Of a stretch of 44,279 nucleotides of DNA, positions 32,835 through 39,052 are shown one piece after another. The DNA comes from a virus. Numbering within the stretch: the stretch's first letter is position 1; every line of letters begins with the position of its first letter. The notes below the pieces were generated by a model that did not search any database, was not told the DNA's origin, and saw only the letters and a program-made list of their open reading frames with translations. Location of the stretch: the IMG/VR virus record IMGVR_UViG_3300018476_000127, positions 1 to 44,279 of that record; one strand, written 5' to 3'. The position numbers and the translations under genes are program-made.

Positions 32835-33330
32835 TAGATCGAATTGATGGAATGTTATTACGATATGAACTCCGGCTTTCTAAATAAGCCGCAGCCTTCA
32901 GTAATAAATTTGCATCATCCTTAAAGATTCCAAGTGCTTTATTACACGCACGACAAAGAATCCCACGCACTTCATTCGTATCGTGGTCATGGTCTACGGC
33001 TAAGTCTTCCATCACACCGCAAATCATACAACCATCTTTACACATTTCTGCATGTTCTTCAGGTGTAAGATTATATCGAACCTTAAGATGATTCTTGAAG
33101 TTTCGTTCAGAGATGATTTCCTTATTATTAGATGCATACTCTTTCTGTCGTGCTAATACTGTATCTCTATTTTCAAGATACTCTACTTTACAACATTCCT
33201 TACACTTATTCTGAACTCCATACGAACATGCTGCCGCCTGATGGAATTCAGTGAGTGGTTTGAACTCTTGACAAGTTCTACACTTCTTTTCAACGTTACC
33301 GTTATTAGTTCGAGTCTCAGTTCTTTTCAT
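32824..33330 (-). CDS. Recombination endonuclease VII homologue (HNH/His-Me nuclease)
   Basis: 168 residues. A first Cys pair C17/C20 with partners C43/C46 forms an N-terminal zinc site. The second part is the Endo VII core: C101/C104, DHDHD at 113-117, and CRACN at 126-130. T4 gp49 of this family resolves branched DNA before packaging. Its location directly upstream of the large terminase (overlapping it) fits a packaging-linked role. Its start overlaps the preceding stop (TAATG). Confidence 0.85.
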   Translation of the reverse strand: MKRTETRTNNGNVEKKCRTCQEFKPLTEFHQAAACSYGVQNKCKECCKVEYLENRDTVLARQKEYASNNKEIISERNFKNHLKVRYNLTPEEHAEMCKDGCMICGVMEDLAVDHDHDTNEVRGILCRACNKALGIFKDDANLLLKAAAYLESRSSYRNNIPSIRSNGK

Positions 33331-33836
33331 TACATCCGTCCACTGATACCAGTATTACGAGCGCGCATCTTCGCAAGTAATTGTTCCATTCCTTGTGGGG
33401 ATGGTCCCATGCCGGGATTCATACCCATTGGATTAGGAGCTGGTGGACGAATATTCATTCCACTATCAACTCCACCAGGCATCGGACCAAATACTCCTGT
33501 ATTAGGATTATTGTATGGAACTGGTTCCATTCCCTCACCACTCATTGGTGGAATATCAGGAGGCATAGATTTCTGTGGCATTTGCATACCAGGATTGAAT
33601 GGTTGCATTTGGGGTTTCATTCCACCCATCTGAGGATTCCTACTTAATCCGGGATTCTTATTCATCAATCCTTGTGCGATTCCACTGAAGCCACTAGGTG
33701 ATGGACCGATTCCTCCACCAGGTAATTTCTGAGCAGTTCCTTGTTTCGGACCACCCATTCCCGGTAACATCTTTTTCACAAGATTCGGCTTCAATCCACC
33801 TTTAATTGCATTACCAATTGCACCAAACATTCCCAT
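33330..33836 (-). CDS. Pro/Gly/Met-rich protein
   Basis: 168 residues. The first 25 residues are hydrophobic/basic (MGMFGAIGNAIKGGLKPN), then the sequence is almost all Gly, Pro, Met and Asn with repeated PGMG and NPGM units. No fold can be assigned; it may be unstructured. It precedes the packaging nuclease gene. A virion or assembly role is only suggested by operon membership. Confidence 0.5.
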   Translation of the reverse strand: MGMFGAIGNAIKGGLKPNLVKKMLPGMGGPKQGTAQKLPGGGIGPSPSGFSGIAQGLMNKNPGLSRNPQMGGMKPQMQPFNPGMQMPQKSMPPDIPPMSGEGMEPVPYNNPNTGVFGPMPGGVDSGMNIRPPAPNPMGMNPGMGPSPQGMEQLLAKMRARNTGISGRM

Positions 33837-33839
33837 GAT

Positions 33840-34508
33840 TTACTTCTTTCTCGCTCTCAATACGAATGTTTCAAATGCTGGATTATACCAGAGGTTTGAA
33901 TCAGGTGGACCCACATGATTGAATGCTGGCCTAGCTTCATCACTAACAGAGTTGGAGATGATGTCGTATACACCAGCGACTACACCATCGAAATCCATCA
34001 GTAGCATGATGGCATCGACTGCGTGTCCATTATACTGATTTTGTCCTGGTGTCTTACTAATGTGTCCATACAATGGACTTAATGAATTAGATAAAGCAGT
34101 CTGAACATTCTCAGTGAATTGACCGCACCCATCATGGGTAGATAAGTTTGGAAGAGTGGATTCGTAGACGTACTGAATGATTTCTTCCGGTGTTTCACCG
34201 GGTACTGGAATTGGTCCGGGTTCAGGTTCATCTACTTTCTTACATAGACGCCATACATCATGCAGAAGCCACCACTTGTCACCAGTCTCACGAACTAGAA
34301 GACAGTGTTGTGGTTCAATCTCATAGTCTGGATGGGACCATTCTACAGTACAACCATTCCCGGCAGGGATTGATGGTGGGATATCAACCTTAAGACACGC
34401 ATTCCCATGTTGATCGTGTGAAAAGTATCCCGTGAGAACCACCCCATTATCATGGGTGATGGTTGGAATCGCATCATTGATTGGTTGACTGTATAGAATC
34501 GCCTGCAT
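33840..34508 (-). CDS. Cys/His/Asp hydrolase-like protein (candidate lysin)
   Basis: 222 residues. Residues 1-92 form a beta domain ending in a Trp pair (DKWWLLHDVW). A Pro/Glu linker (EPEPGPIPVPGETPEE) leads to the second domain with G-C128-G-Q-F, NGH162AVDA and VYD182II. The spacing and context of Cys, His and Asp suggest a papain-like fold of the NlpC/CHAP type, so it may hydrolyse peptidoglycan. This is inference; no family signature is fully present. It is the only candidate endolysin in the late operon other than the metzincin-like gene. Confidence 0.45.
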   Translation of the reverse strand: MQAILYSQPINDAIPTITHDNGVVLTGYFSHDQHGNACLKVDIPPSIPAGNGCTVEWSHPDYEIEPQHCLLVRETGDKWWLLHDVWRLCKKVDEPEPGPIPVPGETPEEIIQYVYESTLPNLSTHDGCGQFTENVQTALSNSLSPLYGHISKTPGQNQYNGHAVDAIMLLMDFDGVVAGVYDIISNSVSDEARPAFNHVGPPDSNLWYNPAFETFVLRARKK

Positions 34509-34521
34509 TCACATCTCCGAA

Positions 34522-34740
34522 CTACGTCAGTTTACAAGTGACTAATGCGTTGCCGACAGTGGAACGTACAAACACTCCACCCGTTAGTTTATCTGCCACG
34601 TATGGAACCCACGTCGTGCCATCTAATGACGTTTCTAATGCGATAGATGACGTGAGAAGACATGCCCTACCCGGAAGTGCGTATGCCACGTTCTGATTGA
34701 GAGTGACTGATGGACCGACAGGAACTGATTGTACAGGCAT
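34522..34740 (-). CDS. Small beta-rich protein
   Basis: 72 residues, all beta in appearance (VTLNQNVAYALPGRACLLTS, GTTWVPYVADK). The Trp-containing loop and final LVTCKLT strand resemble capsid- or fibre-associated mini-domains. It sits 3 bases from the IPT/TIG gene. Function unknown. Confidence 0.5.
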   Translation of the reverse strand: MPVQSVPVGPSVTLNQNVAYALPGRACLLTSSIALETSLDGTTWVPYVADKLTGGVFVRSTVGNALVTCKLT

Positions 34741-34743
34741 GAC

Positions 34744-35289
34744 TTACTTCTTCTTTTTCAGATCATAGTCGAATGGAAGCTTCAATTGCTTCTCATCTCT
34801 ATTTGACAGAACTTCAGGAGTGGATGGAAGGAATTCAAAGTTCATAGGATTCGATACGACGCCATCTCTAGTAGAGACCTGAACTGTCACCACAACTGGA
34901 GCCTGCCACAATGGCATATTCACACCAGTCGTCACTTCAGTATCAGATACTACAGTAGTCGGCTCCTCGAATCCGTTGAAAATAATCTTAGTATTCTCAC
35001 CGAATCCCGTGCCGTGGACATGAATATCGAATGCCTCTGATCCGATAGTCGCATTAGCAGGAGAGAGTGATGTAATTTCAGGGACTAGAACCGATCCCTT
35101 TGTCAACACAAGCATGATTGAATCGAAAGCCTTGATGGTATACATGGAATCACTACATGCATCATCAAGAATCTTATGGATGTATTCTTGCTGCTCGATA
35201 CTGACTTCTAATGCTTCAGAGGATGTAAGGACTGGATTGAATGGATCGACGTATCGTGGTTTCAGACGCTCTCTAAATCCTGTATCCAT
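34744..35289 (-). CDS. IPT/TIG (Ig-like) domain protein
   Basis: 181 residues. Residues about 73-155 match the IPT/TIG pattern: PEITSLSPANATIGSEAFDI, then GTGFGENTKIIFNG and a VSNPMNFEF end strand. The domain is an immunoglobulin-like fold, often exposed on virions and thought to give weak carbohydrate binding. The N-terminus is helical (VSIEQQEYIHKILDDA) and the C-terminus basic (DLKKKK). Probably a minor surface or capsid-associated protein. Confidence 0.75.
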   Translation of the reverse strand: MDTGFRERLKPRYVDPFNPVLTSSEALEVSIEQQEYIHKILDDACSDSMYTIKAFDSIMLVLTKGSVLVPEITSLSPANATIGSEAFDIHVHGTGFGENTKIIFNGFEEPTTVVSDTEVTTGVNMPLWQAPVVVTVQVSTRDGVVSNPMNFEFLPSTPEVLSNRDEKQLKLPFDYDLKKKK

Positions 35290-35298
35290 TTTCTACTC

Positions 35299-35868
35299 CT
35301 ATTCGCTCACAACAATGTGTTCATAGTTCCGTTCATCACGAAACTGTGGAGCGAAAATGACGAATTGAGGTTGGTTACTGACTGGAGTTTCCACCTGAGG
35401 AGGTGGTTCGAGGTTTTTGATTACGACTGACATATCTTTCGCTATTGCTGAAAGATCCTTCGCATCAGTGTAATCTAACTTCTCTTGAGTGATGGCTGAT
35501 AACGCGCCATCTAATGTCTTAGATGCACGCTTTATAGCTCTCTGTCTAGATTTGGAGATATGATTGCGAATTGAATCGACGGGGGAATTGTATGATTTAG
35601 TAGATGTCGCCCCGTTGGCATACGCGCTTACGCTGGAAGGAGAGATGCCAAATGCAGATGCCAAGGACAGAGCCGACTGTCTGCCGTTGATGACTGATTC
35701 CTCACCAATGATTTGTCTCAGTGCATCGGGGACATTATTATCCCCCTCTTTCCTGCCTGGTCTTTCAATGTCTATGATCTCTGGTTTATTCTCTACATGA
35801 GACTCTTTTTTAGATAGTTTAGCCAGTTCACGTTCAAATACATCGTCAGAAATAATACCTATTGGCAT
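35299..35868 (-). CDS. HTH protein, probable small terminase subunit
   Basis: 189 residues and first gene of the late operon. Residues about 55-95 hold an HTH-like segment (ALSLASAFGISPSSVSAYANG), followed by a basic helix (SKSRQRAIKRASK) and a helical oligomerisation region; this is the domain order of many small terminases, which recognise the pac or cos site. Position ahead of terL supports this. GGAG lies 7 bases upstream of the ATG. A transcription regulator is the alternative. Confidence 0.6.
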   Translation of the reverse strand: MPIGIISDDVFERELAKLSKKESHVENKPEIIDIERPGRKEGDNNVPDALRQIIGEESVINGRQSALSLASAFGISPSSVSAYANGATSTKSYNSPVDSIRNHISKSRQRAIKRASKTLDGALSAITQEKLDYTDAKDLSAIAKDMSVVIKNLEPPPQVETPVSNQPQFVIFAPQFRDERNYEHIVVSE

Positions 35869-36160
35869 ACGTCCACTCCATACGCACTTTCAATCATTGT
35901 ATTGACAGTTTGTATTGGAGATGGGCGGATGCCGCCGCCGAATGGGAGATTAGCATAAGATAAGCCGATTGTCAAATGGTCTAGTAAGTGACTGATTTGT
36001 TTGGACTTAGCGGAGCGAAGCTCCCCTGTTGGCGGTCTGAAGGTGAAATGTATATATCTACTATTAGAATATGGTACCGAAATATGGGACCCTATTCTGT
36101 CATTTCTTTCCTGAGACTTCTCATTGCTACGCCACCCCCGCCAGTACTTGTGGATGTTCT
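35869..36160 (-). other. Late-operon leader, no convincing gene
   Basis: About 290 bases between the predicted late promoter and the first late gene. I see a small hairpin with stem GGAGC/GCTCC (near 36012-36024) and a stray TATTGACA (35900-35907), but no ORF with a ribosome site. The rightward 113-codon ORF in this area overlaps promoter and repeats and looks spurious. Confidence 0.5.
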
Positions 36161-36190
36161 ATTATATCATGGGTATACCCCACCTGTCAA
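36161..36190 (-). promoter_or_regulatory. Near-consensus sigma70 promoter for the late operon
   Basis: On the minus strand: TTGACA (36190-36185), an 18-base spacer, then TATAAT (36166-36161). Both boxes are perfect; the spacer is one base above optimum. The spacer contains the palindrome GGGTATACCC (36171-36180), well placed for an operator. The -35 box is part of the repeated element described at 36186. No other minus-strand promoter of this quality was seen. Confidence 0.85.
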
Positions 36191-36360
36191 TACCCAAATA
36201 CATATAGATGAAAATAAATACCTAAAAACAAATACAACGCACAAGCTGTACGCTCTGTCAATACCTAAATCTATATACCTAAGTTTGGATATTGACATGG
36301 ACGAAACCTCGGTCGAGGCCCATAACTAGTAGAGGATGTCAATACCCAAATACAGATATT
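36186..36360. repeat. Repeat cluster A (GTCAATAYC-type element)
   Basis: Direct copies start at 36186, 36257 and 36338 (spacing 71 and 81). Each begins GTCAATACC and continues AAATA/AAATC. An inverted copy, TTTGGATATTGACA, lies at about 36284-36297. Copy 1 is followed by ATACCTAAAAACAAATAC and GCTGTACG, also found in cluster B. The reverse complement of the start, TTGAC, supplies the late -35 box. Spacing and dyad content suggest protein-binding sites. Confidence 0.8.
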
Positions 36361-36403
36361 GCGCCCTGTAGTATCATGGATAGTGGAAAGGAGTGATTGA
36401 TTG

Positions 36404-36670
36404 ATGACAAAGCAGCAAGCGGCGAAGGCAGTAGCAGACATGGGTCTGGTCTGCAAGTGGAGCGTCGAGTGGCAGGAATTCACAGTGGACTATCGTGTCG
36501 GCGATGCTCGACGCACACCGCACACGTCCTATCACACGCAAGACGTGATGGACGCTATCGGCACAGCGAAGGCTATGTCGAACTGGAAACCCACGCGCCT
36601 ATGCTCGGCGTGTGGCGGACGGTATCCACTCGATTTCGAGTGTCAGTGTTTCGACAACGGCTGTCAGTAG
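36404..36670 (+). CDS. Small protein with C-terminal Cys cluster
   Basis: 88 residues. AAAGGAG (36387-36393) lies 10 bases before ATG 36404, preferred over the TTG three bases earlier. The first 60 residues form a small mixed alpha/beta domain (AKAVADMGLVCKWSVEWQEF); the end has C67, C70, C80, C82 and C87, a metal site. GC content is high compared with the replication genes. A strong hairpin follows. Unrecognised. Confidence 0.65.
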   Translation: MTKQQAAKAVADMGLVCKWSVEWQEFTVDYRVGDARRTPHTSYHTQDVMDAIGTAKAMSNWKPTRLCSACGGRYPLDFECQCFDNGCQ

Positions 36671-36678
36671 CGTAAACC

Positions 36679-36704
36679 GGAAGGGGAGACAGCCATCCCC
36701 TTCC
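36679..36704 (+). terminator. Hairpin with GACAGCCA loop
   Basis: GGAAGGGGA (36679-36687) pairs with TCCCCTTCC (36696-36704). The loop, GACAGCCA, resembles the loops of the next two hairpins downstream. A short pyrimidine tract ACTTTC follows, so termination would be partial. It separates two small genes. Confidence 0.7.
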
Positions 36705-36724
36705 ACTTTCGGAGAGGAGATTCT

Positions 36725-36934
36725 ATGGCTAGATGTGAGGACTATCCCTGTTGCGGGCACACTGACGGCGACCCGTGCCCACGCAGAAGCGCATCAGGCC
36801 GCATCATCGCGGAGTGCTGCTTCTGCTTCAAGCGCCTGCCGCGCGGAGCACGTTCGAGCATTTGCGTCGGATGCCAGCGTCGTATGGCTCGGATTGAATC
36901 CGAGGGCGGCTTTCCCGAAGACTTCGGCTACTAG
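36725..36934 (+). CDS. Cys-rich small protein with zinc ribbon
   Basis: 69 residues with ten Cys/His in the first 50 (C4, C9, C10, H12, C18, C31, C32, C34, C47, C50). A loop such as CCFCFKRLPRG and SSICVGC gives a ribbon-like pair. A doubled GGAGAGGAG ribosome site precedes the ATG. The coding sequence is GC-rich: 38 of the 60 bases from 36781 to 36840 are G or C. Function unknown; a regulator or host-takeover factor is conceivable. Confidence 0.65.
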   Translation: MARCEDYPCCGHTDGDPCPRRSASGRIIAECCFCFKRLPRGARSSICVGCQRRMARIESEGGFPEDFGY

Positions 36935-36954
36935 TATCAGATTGGAGTATCAGA

Positions 36955-37158
36955 ATGGATATGAATGACGTTCTCGCGCGCATGACCCCCGAACAGTTCA
37001 TCGAGTGGATGGAATCGAAACCGGCCGACGTTCGCTATGTGCTGGCGACCGTTCTGCGAGCGATGATGGATTCGGGCATGGATACGCGCGAGGCTGCGCT
37101 GTATGTGTATCAGGCGCAAACGATGATGGAGATAGAGGACGAGGCAGCGAAGAACTAG
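36955..37158 (+). CDS. Small helical protein
   Basis: 67 residues, all helix (DVLARMTPEQFIEWMES, REAALYVYQAQTMMEIED). GGAG (36944-36947) is 7 bases before the ATG. No Cys. It probably forms an operon with the preceding Cys-rich gene (20-base gap) and ends before a strong terminator. Unrecognised. Confidence 0.65.
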   Translation: MDMNDVLARMTPEQFIEWMESKPADVRYVLATVLRAMMDSGMDTREAALYVYQAQTMMEIEDEAAKN

Positions 37159-37166
37159 AAAAAGTC

Positions 37167-37198
37167 AAGGGGAGACTGCATATCTCCCCTTCTTTTTT
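37167..37198 (+). terminator. Rho-independent terminator
   Basis: AAGGGGAGA (37167-37175) pairs perfectly with TCTCCCCTT (37183-37191), loop CTGCATA, followed by CTTTTTT. Textbook form, ending the 36404-37158 gene group. Read with the last stem bases, the loop context is GACTGCATA, shared with a downstream hairpin. Confidence 0.92.
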
Positions 37199-37205
37199 CA
37201 CCCAT

Positions 37206-37260
37206 TAATTCATATATGAATTATGGCATCCACCCCAAATAATAGTTCATATATGTAGTA
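37206..37260. promoter_or_regulatory. Paired palindromic operator-like sites
   Basis: TAATTCATATATGAATTA (37206-37223) is a perfect 18-base palindrome. A second site, TAGTTCATATATGTAGTA (37243-37260), shares the core TTCATATATG with mismatched flanks. Their starts are 37 bases apart. This looks like two sites for a dimeric DNA-binding protein, but no promoter is obvious in between. Confidence 0.6.
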
Positions 37261-37330
37261 GGGCATGTGACCCAAGTAGCCAGTATCTGTACGATTCTGT
37301 GCGATGCACACCTAAAGGTGTTCGAATTTT

Positions 37331-37572
37331 TCTGTACGAGTCAATATCCAAATATAGATATATAAATACATATATCTAAAAACAAATACTCCCAAAAATC
37401 TGTACGATTTGTCAATATCCAAATATAGATATTAGATTGTATATACCTAAAAGCAAAGACGCGCCCAAATCTGTACGGATGTCAATATCCAAATATGGAT
37501 ACCCGGCCCGGCGCACCACGGCGCGCGTCTGCTTCATTTTTGGGCGCGTGTCAATACCCAAGTTTGGATAGG
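37331..37572. repeat. Repeat array B, about 70-bp period
   Basis: GTCAATATCC/GTCAATACCC begins at 37340, 37411, 37481 and 37550 (periods 71, 70, 69). The first three are preceded by TCTGTACG. The first two contain the dyad ATATCCAAATATAGATAT and a later TATATCTAAAAACAAA or TATACCTAAAAGCAAA segment. The third and fourth carry shortened dyads (TATCCAAATATGGATA; TACCCAAGTTTGGATA). The same element forms cluster A. Tandem, evenly spaced and intergenic, so iterons or operators are the likely explanation. Confidence 0.85.
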
Positions 37573-37588
37573 CGGATTCCAAAAATAA

Positions 37589-37619
37589 TTGGCGCAGCGG
37601 CTGAGGGCTGTGCTATTAT
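37589..37619 (+). promoter_or_regulatory. Candidate rightward promoter
   Basis: TTGGCG (37589-37594), 19-base spacer, TATTAT (37614-37619). The -10 is good, the -35 only fair and the spacer slightly long. It follows the last copy of repeat array B and precedes a perfect hairpin near the expected transcription start. Confidence 0.55.
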
Positions 37620-37625
37620 CTCTTT

Positions 37626-37646
37626 GTTGGTTGATGGTCAACCAAC
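37626..37646 (+). promoter_or_regulatory. Perfect hairpin/operator at predicted 5' end
   Basis: GTTGGTTGA (37626-37634), loop TGG, TCAACCAAC (37638-37646). It lies about 7 bases after the -10 box, so it is either an operator or a 5' hairpin protecting the mRNA. The ribosome site follows two bases later. Confidence 0.65.
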
Positions 37647-37662
37647 GAAGGAGAGAAACGAA

Positions 37663-38049
37663 ATGAAGACCGTAAAGATCAAGGGCAAGATTCGGAACTT
37701 CTGGAAGCAGAAGATCGACCCGGTTCTGTCGTATGCGACCGAGTCACGCGCGTTCGAGAACATCGACGAAGTTCGGGCAGCGGGTGCCTATCCGAAGGAC
37801 GCCACCATCGTCAAGTTCCTGAACGCGAAGGAGAAGGCGAAGGCGAAACAGGCCGAAATGGTCGCCACCGTCGAGGGCGCTGGCTACGTGAAGCCAACGG
37901 CAGCGAACGACCCGCAAATCGCACTGCGCGATATGGTTCGGACGCTCATGGCGGGTGGTCGGAAGACGTTGGAAGAGGCACGCGCTGCTGCCTCTGTCGC
38001 GCTCGGTATCGAGTGGGAAGACGACGAAGACGAAGACAACGACGAGTAG
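37663..38049 (+). CDS. Hypothetical GC-rich gene with acidic tail
   Basis: 128 residues. ATG 37663 has AAGGAG (37648-37653) at ideal distance; the frame is open further upstream but runs into promoter and repeat sequence, so a longer protein is rejected. A basic start (MKTVKIKGKIRNFWKQK) leads to a Lys/Ala-rich helix (FLNAKEKAKAKQAEM), then an acidic C-terminus (EWEDDEDEDNDE). The gene has its own promoter and terminators, which suggests an independently expressed accessory (moron-like) gene. Confidence 0.65.
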   Translation: MKTVKIKGKIRNFWKQKIDPVLSYATESRAFENIDEVRAAGAYPKDATIVKFLNAKEKAKAKQAEMVATVEGAGYVKPTAANDPQIALRDMVRTLMAGGRKTLEEARAAASVALGIEWEDDEDEDNDE

Positions 38050-38055
38050 TAGATT

Positions 38056-38089
38056 CGGGCAGTGGGACTGCAAACCACTGCCCGGTTTT
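38056..38089 (+). terminator. Terminator after 37663 gene
   Basis: CGGGCAGTGG (38056-38065) pairs with CCACTGCCCG (38075-38084); TTTT follows. The loop, GACTGCAAA, shares GACTGCA with the 37167 hairpin. Confidence 0.85.
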
Positions 38090-38096
38090 CCTACCT

Positions 38097-38116
38097 GAAT
38101 TTGGCTATCCAAATTC
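38097..38116. promoter_or_regulatory. Palindrome between two terminators
   Basis: GAATTTGG-CTAT-CCAAATTC is a perfect inverted repeat (38097-38116). The half-site CCAAAT also occurs in the GTCAATATCCAAAT repeats. Three CTACCTG copies (from about 38091, 38120 and 38134) flank it. Possible binding site for the same factor. Confidence 0.5.
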
Positions 38117-38139
38117 TGCTACCTGATTTTTGCCTACCT

Positions 38140-38168
38140 GGCCCACGCGATCGTGGGCCTTCTTTTTT
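38140..38168 (+). terminator. Second, stronger terminator
   Basis: GGCCCACG (38140-38147), loop CGAT, CGTGGGCC (38152-38159), then TTCTTTTTT. Textbook rho-independent form, about 80 bases after the first terminator. Confidence 0.93.
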
Positions 38169-38421
38169 GCCCGCCAATATCCTGCGCGTATCTGTACGAC
38201 CTTTCTCGCTTCGCTCGAAACCCAAATTCTGTACGACCTTCTGATACTATCACCAGATACCGAATTAGTCCGTCTGTGTGTGTCCCTGTGATGAATTCAG
38301 GCCAGACCCACCACACACACCACCCTCGATCCAACCTTTTGGATGTTTTCTAGTTTTCTATCTCTTTTTTTTTTTTGTTTTTTTTTTATATAATTAAATT
38401 ATTGAATTTAGGGAACGGGTA
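38169..38421. other. Gene-free AT-rich spacer with poly-T tract
   Basis: No gene is visible. It contains two TCTGTACGACC copies (near 38191 and 38230) related to the repeat arrays, a hairpin ATCCAA-CCTT-TTGGAT (38329-38344), and a T12-G-T10 tract (38365-38387) leading into ATATAATTAAATTATTGAATTT. The bent/easily melted AT tract just upstream of a promoter could act as an UP element or a DNA-unwinding site. Confidence 0.6.
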
Positions 38422-38450
38422 TTGACGAAACCCAGTGTGTGTGGTATGCT
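38422..38450 (+). promoter_or_regulatory. Rightward sigma70 promoter
   Basis: TTGACG (38422-38427), exactly 17 bases, TATGCT (38445-38450). The preceding GGGTATTGAC matches the inverted form of the repeat element. It drives the right-arm genes from 38572. Confidence 0.78.
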
Positions 38451-38483
38451 TGGCCTCGGTTCAACACGGACGCACACACAGAT

Positions 38484-38502
38484 AGAGGATACCGAATCCT
38501 CT
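38484..38502 (+). promoter_or_regulatory. Leader hairpin
   Basis: AGAGGAT (38484-38490), loop ACCGA, ATCCTCT (38496-38502) in the 5' leader of the 38572 gene. A modest stem; could affect mRNA stability or regulation. Confidence 0.4.
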
Positions 38503-38571
38503 AATGTATTGAAAACAAACGAGTTATCCGGCAACGAAGTTGTCTTTACTTACACAGAGAGGGTGAATTAA

Positions 38572-38817
38572 ATGGCTAAACATCCACATTTGCTGATTCT
38601 GATGAACAAGAAGACGTGGAAATGCGCGCTTGAAGGATGTGGGTTCTTTGTGCATCTTGGCTTGGCACATATTCTAATCGGTAAAACTGCTATATGTTGG
38701 GACTGTCAGGAAAAGTTCATGGTATCAGAGGAGTCACTGAAGGAAGAGAAACCGAGATGTTATGAATGTAAGACTGGAGTTAACATCGAACAGTATCTTA
38801 AGGATAAGGGACTGTAA
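38572..38817 (+). CDS. Cys-rich zinc-binding protein
   Basis: 81 residues. C18, C23 and H28 form one site; C42/C45 and C63/C66 form a zinc ribbon (CWDC...CYEC). AGAGAGGG precedes the ATG. First gene after the 38422 promoter. Its stop overlaps the next start (TAATG). Unrecognised family. Confidence 0.65.
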   Translation: MAKHPHLLILMNKKTWKCALEGCGFFVHLGLAHILIGKTAICWDCQEKFMVSEESLKEEKPRCYECKTGVNIEQYLKDKGL

Positions 38818-38993
38818 TGACACCAAAGGACACGCGCTCACACAAAGAACAGTATAGACAGGAACACTTCAAACATTTAATGGATTTAGTATCAATCAAA
38901 ATGGATGAAGTTACTCGTGCTCTATATCGACTCAGAAATGTAGATATTGAATTTGAGGAATGGTATAAATCAAGGTTTCCAGATGGTGAATAA
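38817..38993 (+). CDS. 58-residue charged helical protein
   Basis: MTPKDTRSHKEQYR... to ...RFPDGE. The TAATG overlap with the upstream stop implies re-initiation. It is helical and amphipathic (HLMDLVSIKMDEVTRALYRL). No known family. Followed by non-coding DNA with hairpins. Confidence 0.6.
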   Translation: MTPKDTRSHKEQYRQEHFKHLMDLVSIKMDEVTRALYRLRNVDIEFEEWYKSRFPDGE

Positions 38994-39052
38994 AATGTAG
39001 GTATTTCGCCGACGGGACGTTCCCGATTCGTGTCAAATTTACATACCCCATA

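Noticed and set aside
35988-36329. Rightward 113-codon ORF
   Set aside because: It crosses the minus-strand late promoter and the repeat copies, has poor composition (PPPP, many Tyr/Ile from AT repeats), and no convincing ribosome site.
36612-36968. Overlapping 118-codon ORF on the + strand
   Set aside because: It is a shadow of the Cys-rich gene 36725-36934 in another frame and includes the terminator hairpin.
37331-37572. CRISPR array
   Set aside because: The repeats are tandem composite units whose intervening sequence is also repeated, not unique spacers; no cas genes are present.
37495-37662. Upstream extension of the 37663 gene
   Set aside because: The in-frame extension covers the last repeat copy, promoter and hairpin; the ribosome site is at 37648-37653.
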